DNA from: Tetranychus cinnabarinus
Lineage: Eukaryota; Arthropoda; Arachnida; Trombidiformes; Tetranychidae
Assembly: GCA_022266195.1 (NCBI GenBank)
Contig: WHVY01000012.1
Coordinates: 41,195-105,194, forward strand
Length of the DNA: 64,000 nt
Direction of reading: 5' to 3'
The position numbers and the translations under genes are program-made. The notes beneath the pieces were generated by a model that was not told the DNA's origin, made no database searches, and was given only the letters and a program-made list of their open reading frames with translations. This document shows positions 62,059-64,000 of the stretch, piece after piece (positions within the stretch are counted from its first letter, which is position 1; the number at the start of each line of letters is the position of its first letter).

Positions 62059-64000
62059 TATTGACTGCATGGGATCGTCAATGTTATTTCAATTGGAGCT
62101 CTATTTCATATTGAATGCATTGGGATCGTCAATGTTATTTCAATGGAGCTTTGAATTCATTTACGCATTGGGATCGTCAATGTTTTTTCAATGGAGCTTT
62201 TTATTCATATTGAATGCATTGGGATCGTCAATGTTATTTCAATTGGAGCTCTGAATTCAATTGAATGCATTGGGATCGTCAATGTTATTTCAATTGGAGC
62301 TTTGAATTCAATTTACGCATTGGGATCGTCAATGTTTTTCAATTGGAGCTTTTTCTCATATTGAATGCATTGGGATCGTCAATGTTATTTCAATTGGAGC
62401 TTTTAATTCAATTTACGCATTGGGATCGTCAATGTTATTTCAATTGGAGCTTTGAATTCATATTGAATGCATTGGATCGTCAATGTTTTTCAATTGGAGC
62501 TTTTAATTCAATTTACGCATTGGGATCGTCAATGTTATTCAATTGAGCTCTGATTCATATTGAATGCATTGGGATCGTCAATGTTATTTCAATTGGAGCT
62601 TTAAATTCAATTTACGCATTGGGATCGTCAATGTTATTTCAATTGGAGCTTTGATTCATATTACGCATTGGGATCGTCAATGTTATTTCAATTGGAGCTT
62701 TTAATTCATATTGAATGCATTGGGATCGTCAATGTTATTTCAATTGGAGCTTTATTTCATATTGAATGCATTGGGATCGTCAATGTTATTTCAATTGGAG
62801 CTTTGAATTCATATTGAATGCATTGGGATCGTCAATGTTATTTCAATTGAGCTTTTAATTCAATTTACGCATTGGATCGTCAATGTTATTTCAATTGGAG
62901 CTCTGAATTCATATTGAATGCATTGGGATCGTCAATGTTATTTCATTGGAGCTTTGAATTCAATTTACGCATTGGGATCGTCAATGTTATTTCAATGAGC
63001 TTTGAATTCAATTACGCATTGGGATCGTCAATGTTATTTCAATTGGAGCTAATTCATATTGAATGCATTGGGATCGTCAATGTTTTTCAATTGGAGCTCT
63101 ATTTTCATATTGAATGCATTGGATCGTCAATGTTATTTCAATGGAGCTTTGAATTCAATTTACGCATTGGGATCGTCAATGTTATTTCAATTGGAGCTTT
63201 TAATTCATATTGAATGCATTGGGATCGTCAATGTTATTTCAATTGGAGCTCTATTTTCATATTGAATGCATGGGATCGTCAATGTTATTTCAATTGGAGC
63301 TTTGAATTCATTTACGCATTGGGATCGTCAATGTTTTTCAATTGGAGCTTTTATTCATATTGAATGCATTGGGATCGTCAATGTTATTTCAATTGAGCTC
63401 TGAATTCATATTGAATGCATTGGGATCGTCAATGTTATTTCAATTGGAGCTTTAATTCAATTTACGCATTGGGATCGTCAATGTTTTCAATGGAGCTTTT
63501 TCATATTGAATGCATTGGGATCGTCAATGTTATTTCAATGGAGCTTTGAATTCAATTGAATGCATTGGGATCGTCAATGTTATTTCAATTGGAGCTCTTA
63601 ATTCATATTGAATGCATTGGGATCGTCAATGTTATTTCAATTGGAGCTTTGAATTCAATTTACGCATTGGGATCGTCAATGTTATTTCAATTGGAGCTCT
63701 GAATTCATATTGAATGCATTGGGATCGTCAATGTTATTTCATTGGAGCTTTAAATTCAATTTACGCATTGGGATCGTCAATGTTATTTCAATTGGAGCTT
63801 TGAATTCATTTACGCATTGGGATCGTCAATGTTTTTCAATGGAGCTTTTAATTCATTTGAATGCATTGGGATCGTCAATGTTATTTCAATTGGAGCTCTT
63901 ATTTCATATTGAATGCATTGGGATCGTCAATGTTATTTCAATGGAGCTTTGAATTCATATTGAATGCATTGGATCGTCAATGTTATTTCAATTGGAGCTT
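62059..64000. repeat. Near-consensus satellite with scattered one-base deletions
   Basis: Monomers here are close to a plain consensus (AATTGGAGC joined to TTTGAATTC, TTTAATTC or CTCTGAATTC, ending CATTGGGATCG). The private variants of families 1 and 2 are mostly absent: no AATCAAAGC, CAAGTGAAGC or CGCTTGG units were seen. One-base losses such as CAATTGAGC, TGTTTTTCAATTGG and GAATTCATTTACGC are frequent. The array continues beyond the window. Confidence 0.85.

Larger units (their letters stand above)
1..64000. repeat. Tandem satellite DNA array, 50/52-bp monomers
   Basis: The motif GATCGTCAATGTTATTTC recurs every 50 or 52 bases from the first line to the last, with no unique sequence between units. 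Type A units are 52 bp (91-142 is an example) and type B units are 50 bp (41-90), giving a 102-bp dimer. Consensus GC is about 35% for A and 32% for B. Both window edges fall inside a monomer, so the array is longer than 64 kb. Arrays of this size and homogeneity are typical of eukaryotic heterochromatin; that is inference from architecture, and I do not recognise the family. No gene, tRNA, rRNA or transposon signature was seen in any stretch. Confidence 0.98.

Noticed and set aside
1..64000. CRISPR array (conserved core about 27 bp with variable part about 24 bp)
   Set aside because: The variable parts are not unique spacers. They fall into a handful of related right halves that repeat hundreds of times, and there are no leader or cas genes.

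Overview
The whole 64-kb window is one uninterrupted tandem satellite array. I found no protein-coding gene, RNA gene, transposable element, CRISPR array or unique-sequence interval. The array starts and stops in mid-monomer, so it extends past both ends of the window. Two monomer types recur: type A (52 bp, right half built on GAATTCATATTGAATGC) and type B (50 bp, right half built on GAATTCAATTTACGC). Both share a left half that begins ATCGTCAATGTTATTTCAAT. An A+B dimer is 102 bp. Base composition counted on consensus monomers is about 32-35% GC, with more T than A and more G than C on the given strand. At about 51 bp per unit there are roughly 1,250 monomers (estimate). This architecture points to eukaryotic constitutive heterochromatin, such as a centromeric, pericentromeric or subtelomeric block. 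The sequence does not let me name the organism or the chromosomal location.

Layout. (i) 1-33,980 is family 1: irregular A/B order, left halves ending AATTGGAGC, AATTAAAGC, AATCAAAGC, CGCTTGGAGC or GCAATTGGAGC, and many overlapping segmental duplications of 0.5-2 kb. The clearest is an apparently identical tandem pair of 1,730-bp units at 28,801-32,260. (ii) 33,664-34,895 is a junction zone where a new left half (TGTGTTTTCAA) first appears. A 769-bp tandem duplication has copied the junction. (iii) 34,896-50,820 is family 2: more regular A/B alternation, with CAAGTGAAGC, CAATCGGAGC, CTCTATTTTCATATTGCATGC and CTCTCCTTTCATATTG variants and its own higher-order duplications of about 0.46-2.65 kb. 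(iv) 50,821-64,000 alternates between clean stretches and stretches riddled with single-base indels. The stretch 50,821-53,700 is a recognisable corrupted second copy of about 47,100-50,380, and the part from about 58,350 contains a corrupted copy of about 34,080-34,350.

There are many open reading frames, but they follow from repeat arithmetic (52+50=102=34 codons) rather than from genes. The points most worth follow-up are the dyad-symmetric structure of the monomer, the family switch with its duplicated junction, the nested higher-order repeats at multiples of about 51 bp, and whether the indel-rich segments are biological decay or uncorrected assembly sequence.
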